In this document: positions 5,587 through 7,005 of the stretch, one piece after another
Layout of the letters: each line of letters starts with the position of its first letter
How positions within the stretch are numbered: position 1 is the first letter of the stretch
Source: Actinomycetota bacterium
GTDB lineage: Bacteria; Actinomycetota; Actinomycetes; JACCUZ01
Reading direction: 5' to 3'
Assembly: GCA_030841245.1 (NCBI GenBank)
Contig: JAVEDG010000236.1
Location: forward strand, 1 to 7,005
DNA: 7,005 nt
Program-made: the position numbers and the translations under genes
The notes under the pieces: model-generated
The model's input: the letters and a program-made list of their open reading frames with translations, nothing else
Database searches by the model: none
Told to the model about the DNA's origin: nothing

Positions 5587-6494
5587 GCGGCACCGAGCTC
5601 GACCTCCTGCCGGCTCTCGCGCTGGCCCGCTCGGCAGTCGACCGGGCGGCGCACCACCGCGACAACCCGCAGTGGCTGGAACGGGCCTGGGCCGACGCGT
5701 CGACCCGGGTGGTCCGCGTGGCGGACGGCCGGGCCGCGACGGTCGGCGACCCGCCGGTGCTGGACCTGGGGACCCGGCCGGACGTGCCCGCGGCCCAGCG
5801 CATCTTCCTGGGTGTCGACGAGGACGACGTCGCCTACTTCGCGGCCGAGGTGGCCGACGATGACGAGTCCTTCCGCGGCCTGCGAGAGATCGGCTGGTCA
5901 CTGGGCGACCGCGATGCCGGGCTGCTGGTCAACGCCGTGGCCCTGCTCAACTGGCACGCCACCCACCAGCACTGCCCGCGGTGCGGGGCAACGACGGAGA
6001 TCGCGCATGCCGGGCACCTGCGGGTGTGCACGGTGGACGGCACCGAGCACTACCCGCGCACCGACCCGGCCGTCATCATGACCGTGGTCGACTCCCAGGA
6101 CCGGCTGCTGCTGGGGCGGCAGGCGACCTGGCCGGCGGGTCGCTTCTCGACGCTGGCCGGCTTTGTCGAGCCCGGTGAGTCGCTGGAGCACGCCGTACGC
6201 CGCGAGGTGGGCGAGGAGGTCGGCCTCGTCGTCGGCGCCGTGCGCTACCTCGGCAGCCAGCCCTGGCCGTTCCCGTCCAGTCTCATGCTCGGCTTCAGCG
6301 CGCACGCCGAGACCGTCGAGGTCGACCGGTTCGACGGGGAGATCGCCGAGGCGAGGTGGTTCACCCGGGCCGGTCTGCGCGACGCCGTAGGGTCCGGCGA
6401 GATGCTGCTCTCACCGCCGCTGTCCATCGCGCGACGGCTGATCGAGCACTGGTACGGCGAGCCGATCACCGACTCGGGCGAGGCCTGGCGCTGA
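5583..6494 (+). CDS. nudC: NAD+ diphosphatase / NADH pyrophosphatase NudC (Nudix hydrolase)
   Basis: Cleaves NAD(H) to NMN(H) and AMP and, in the family, removes NAD caps from RNA 5' ends. The 303 residues hold an N-terminal domain (1-120), a zinc-ribbon region (131-152), the HYPRTDPAVI strand (156-165), and a complete Nudix box at 193-215: G193, E199, then R207-E208 and E211-E212, G214. The NudC-specific SQPWPFPSS at 225-233 follows at the expected distance and makes the assignment firm. The ribbon has C131, C134 and C149, but the fourth ligand position is D152 instead of Cys. GTG 5583 is the only sensible start; no other start codon lies close by. In Mycobacterium tuberculosis nudC neighbours mrx1 and uvrD2, matching the mycoredoxin found here. 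A hairpin follows the stop. Confidence 0.95.
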   Translation: MSGTELDLLPALALARSAVDRAAHHRDNPQWLERAWADASTRVVRVADGRAATVGDPPVLDLGTRPDVPAAQRIFLGVDEDDVAYFAAEVADDDESFRGLREIGWSLGDRDAGLLVNAVALLNWHATHQHCPRCGATTEIAHAGHLRVCTVDGTEHYPRTDPAVIMTVVDSQDRLLLGRQATWPAGRFSTLAGFVEPGESLEHAVRREVGEEVGLVVGAVRYLGSQPWPFPSSLMLGFSAHAETVEVDRFDGEIAEARWFTRAGLRDAVGSGEMLLSPPLSIARRLIEHWYGEPITDSGEAWR

Positions 6495-6506
6495 GCTGAG
6501 CCAGGG

Positions 6507-6538
6507 CTTGGTGCCGGGCAACACCTCCCGGCGCCGGG
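6507..6538 (+). terminator. hairpin terminator of nudC
   Basis: A 9-bp stem, 6510-6518 (GGTGCCGGG) with 6527-6535 (CCCGGCGCC), includes one G-T pair and has an 8-base loop. It extends to 12 bp with two more wobble pairs. It starts 12 bases after the nudC stop. On the opposite strand the wobble pairs become mismatches, so it suits nudC better than the convergent mycoredoxin gene. No T run follows, which is usual for actinobacterial hairpins. Confidence 0.5.
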
Positions 6539-6540
6539 TC

Positions 6541-6783
6541 TCAGGCGGCCAGCTGCGCCTTGACCTGGGCGAGCGTGGGGTTGGCCAGCGCGGACCCGTC
6601 AGGGAACACGAGGGTCGGAACGGTCTGCATGCCACCGTTGACCGACATCACCAGCTCCGCGGCCGCGGGGTCCTCCTCGATGTCCACCTCGCGGAAGTCG
6701 ATGCCCGCGCGCTCCATCTGCGCCTTGAGCCGGCGGCACCAGCCGCACCACACGGTGCTGTAGATGGTCACGGGCGCGGTCAC
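6541..6783 (-). CDS. mrx1: mycoredoxin-1 (glutaredoxin-like, mycothiol-dependent)
   Basis: An 80-residue thioredoxin-fold protein that reduces mycothiol-mixed disulfides in actinobacteria. The active site CGWC is at 13-16 in YSTVWCGWCRRLK, close to the CGYC of known mycoredoxins. DIEEDP lies at 34-39, VNGG at 48-51, and TVP with the cis-proline P56 at 54-56, all characteristic of Mrx1. GTG 6783 is preferred over the in-frame ATG 6819: it has an ideal AGGAGA site 7 bases upstream, and the product then matches the roughly 77-84 residues of the family. The ATG would add 12 unconserved residues. The AGGAAAGGAACGGGGAAG stretch before that ATG means it cannot be wholly excluded. A SigR/SigH-type promoter lies upstream. 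It is convergent with nudC. Confidence 0.92.
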   Translation of the reverse strand: MTAPVTIYSTVWCGWCRRLKAQMERAGIDFREVDIEEDPAAAELVMSVNGGMQTVPTLVFPDGSALANPTLAQVKAQLAA

Positions 6784-6790
6784 GAGCAGA

Positions 6791-6796
6791 TCTCCT
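6791..6796 (-). promoter_or_regulatory. ribosome binding site of mycoredoxin gene
   Basis: AGGAGA on the minus strand, 7 bases before GTG 6783. It is the reason for choosing this start over ATG 6819. Confidence 0.65.
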
Positions 6797-6802
6797 TCGT
6801 CC

Positions 6803-6812
6803 GGAACGTTCC
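6803..6812. other. 10-bp perfect palindrome in the mycoredoxin leader
   Basis: GGAACGTTCC is its own reverse complement. It sits between the two candidate starts of the mycoredoxin gene, downstream of the proposed promoter. It could be an operator or a small RNA hairpin. It also contains GGAAC and GTT, the core elements of SigR/SigH promoters, but not at the right distance from each other. Confidence 0.3.
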
Positions 6813-6844
6813 AGGGCATTCTTCCCCGTTCCTTTCCTTGTCAA

Positions 6845-6870
6845 CAACGGCCACCCTGTCCCGCGTTCCC
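6845..6870 (-). promoter_or_regulatory. SigR/SigH-type (thiol-oxidative stress ECF sigma) promoter of the mycoredoxin gene
   Basis: On the minus strand, GGGAAC (6870-6865), a 16-base spacer, then GTTG (6848-6845). This fits the SigR (Streptomyces) and SigH (Mycobacterium) consensus GGGAAY-N16-18-GTT. Transcription would start near 6838, about 20 bases before ATG 6819 and about 55 before GTG 6783. Mycothiol and thioredoxin-system genes are known members of this regulon, so position and gene identity agree. Confidence 0.6.
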
Positions 6871-6884
6871 GTGCCGTACCGGCT

Positions 6885-6895
6885 GCCAGACTGGC
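6885..6895. other. inverted repeat before the right-edge gene
   Basis: GCCAG (6885-6889), one base, CTGGC (6891-6895). It overlaps a weak -10-like CAGACT (6887-6892) that ends 7 bases before ATG 6900. That gene has no Shine-Dalgarno, so leaderless initiation is possible and the repeat would then overlap its promoter. Short and unproven. Confidence 0.25.
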
Positions 6896-6899
6896 CCGG

Positions 6900-7005
6900 A
6901 TGACTGAGCCGAGCAGCCCGCAGGGAGAGCGCGACACCGGCGGCCTGGCGCGCTCCGCCGCGGACAGCGGGGCCACGGCGGTCGAGGCGCTGCAGGCGCG
7001 CCTCG
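6900..7005 (+). CDS. N-terminus of an unidentified protein, cut by the right edge
   Basis: ATG 6900 opens a frame that stays open to the end of the window: 35 full codons, beginning MTEPSSPQGERDTGG and ending AVEALQARL. Third codon positions are mostly G or C, as in the neighbouring genes, which supports real coding. The first 25 or so residues look flexible, with a helix beginning after them. I do not recognise the protein. The neighbouring nudC and mycoredoxin genes lie beside uvrD2 (a DNA helicase) in mycobacteria, so uvrD2 is a possible identity from context, but no helicase motif is visible. There is no ribosome binding site, so a leaderless start is likely. It is divergent from the mycoredoxin gene and shares its 80-120-bp control region. 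Confidence 0.55.
   Translation, partial: MTEPSSPQGERDTGGLARSAADSGATAVEALQARL

Noticed and set aside
6839..6844. TTGACA on the minus strand as a housekeeping -35 for the mycoredoxin gene
   Set aside because: The hexamer is perfect, but at 17-18 bp the downstream sequence (GAATGC/AATGCC) is not a -10 and overlaps the candidate ATG. The SigR/SigH-type pair just upstream fits better.

Overview
The window is a compact, very GC-rich bacterial chromosomal segment. Codon third positions are almost all G or C, GTG starts are frequent, there are TANNNT-type -10 boxes close to start codons, and a mycoredoxin gene is present. Together these point to an actinobacterium. Nocardioidaceae/Propionibacteriales is my best guess, but that rank is inference. 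I see no transposase, integrase, tRNA, rRNA or CRISPR array.

Layout from left to right. (1) 1-963, minus: an FAD/NAD(P)-dependent oxidoreductase of the AIFM2/FSP1-like, NDH-2-related type, cut by the left edge. (2) 964-1191: a 228-bp divergent intergenic region with weak promoter-like AT-rich sequence and a leader hairpin. (3) 1192-2774, plus: a two-gene unit joined by a TGATG overlap. It consists of a NYN/PIN-like predicted nuclease with a long Lys/Ser/Thr/Ala tail built from a 15-bp tandem repeat, then a small PlsC-type acyltransferase. (4) 2786-3127, minus: a MmcQ/YjbR-family protein, tail to tail with the acyltransferase. (5) 3192-4656, plus: a GNAT acetyltransferase and an alpha/beta hydrolase. 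(6) 4692-5483, minus: an endonuclease/exonuclease/phosphatase-fold protein. (7) 5583-6494, plus: NudC, an NADH pyrophosphatase/NAD-decapping Nudix enzyme, possibly preceded by a leaderless 9-codon ORF whose stop overlaps its start. (8) 6541-6783, minus: mycoredoxin-1, with a convincing SigR/SigH-type promoter. (9) 6900 to the right edge, plus: the first 35 codons of a further gene.

Most genes are in ones and twos rather than in one pathway. The best supported functional link is the redox/NAD group on the right (nudC and mrx1). As I recall, these genes sit next to uvrD2 in Mycobacterium tuberculosis, so the cut gene at the right edge might be uvrD2, though its visible residues do not show this. 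The most unusual item is the nuclease with the repeat-built basic tail and its coupling to a lipid-type acyltransferase. I do not see proof of a wholly new system.
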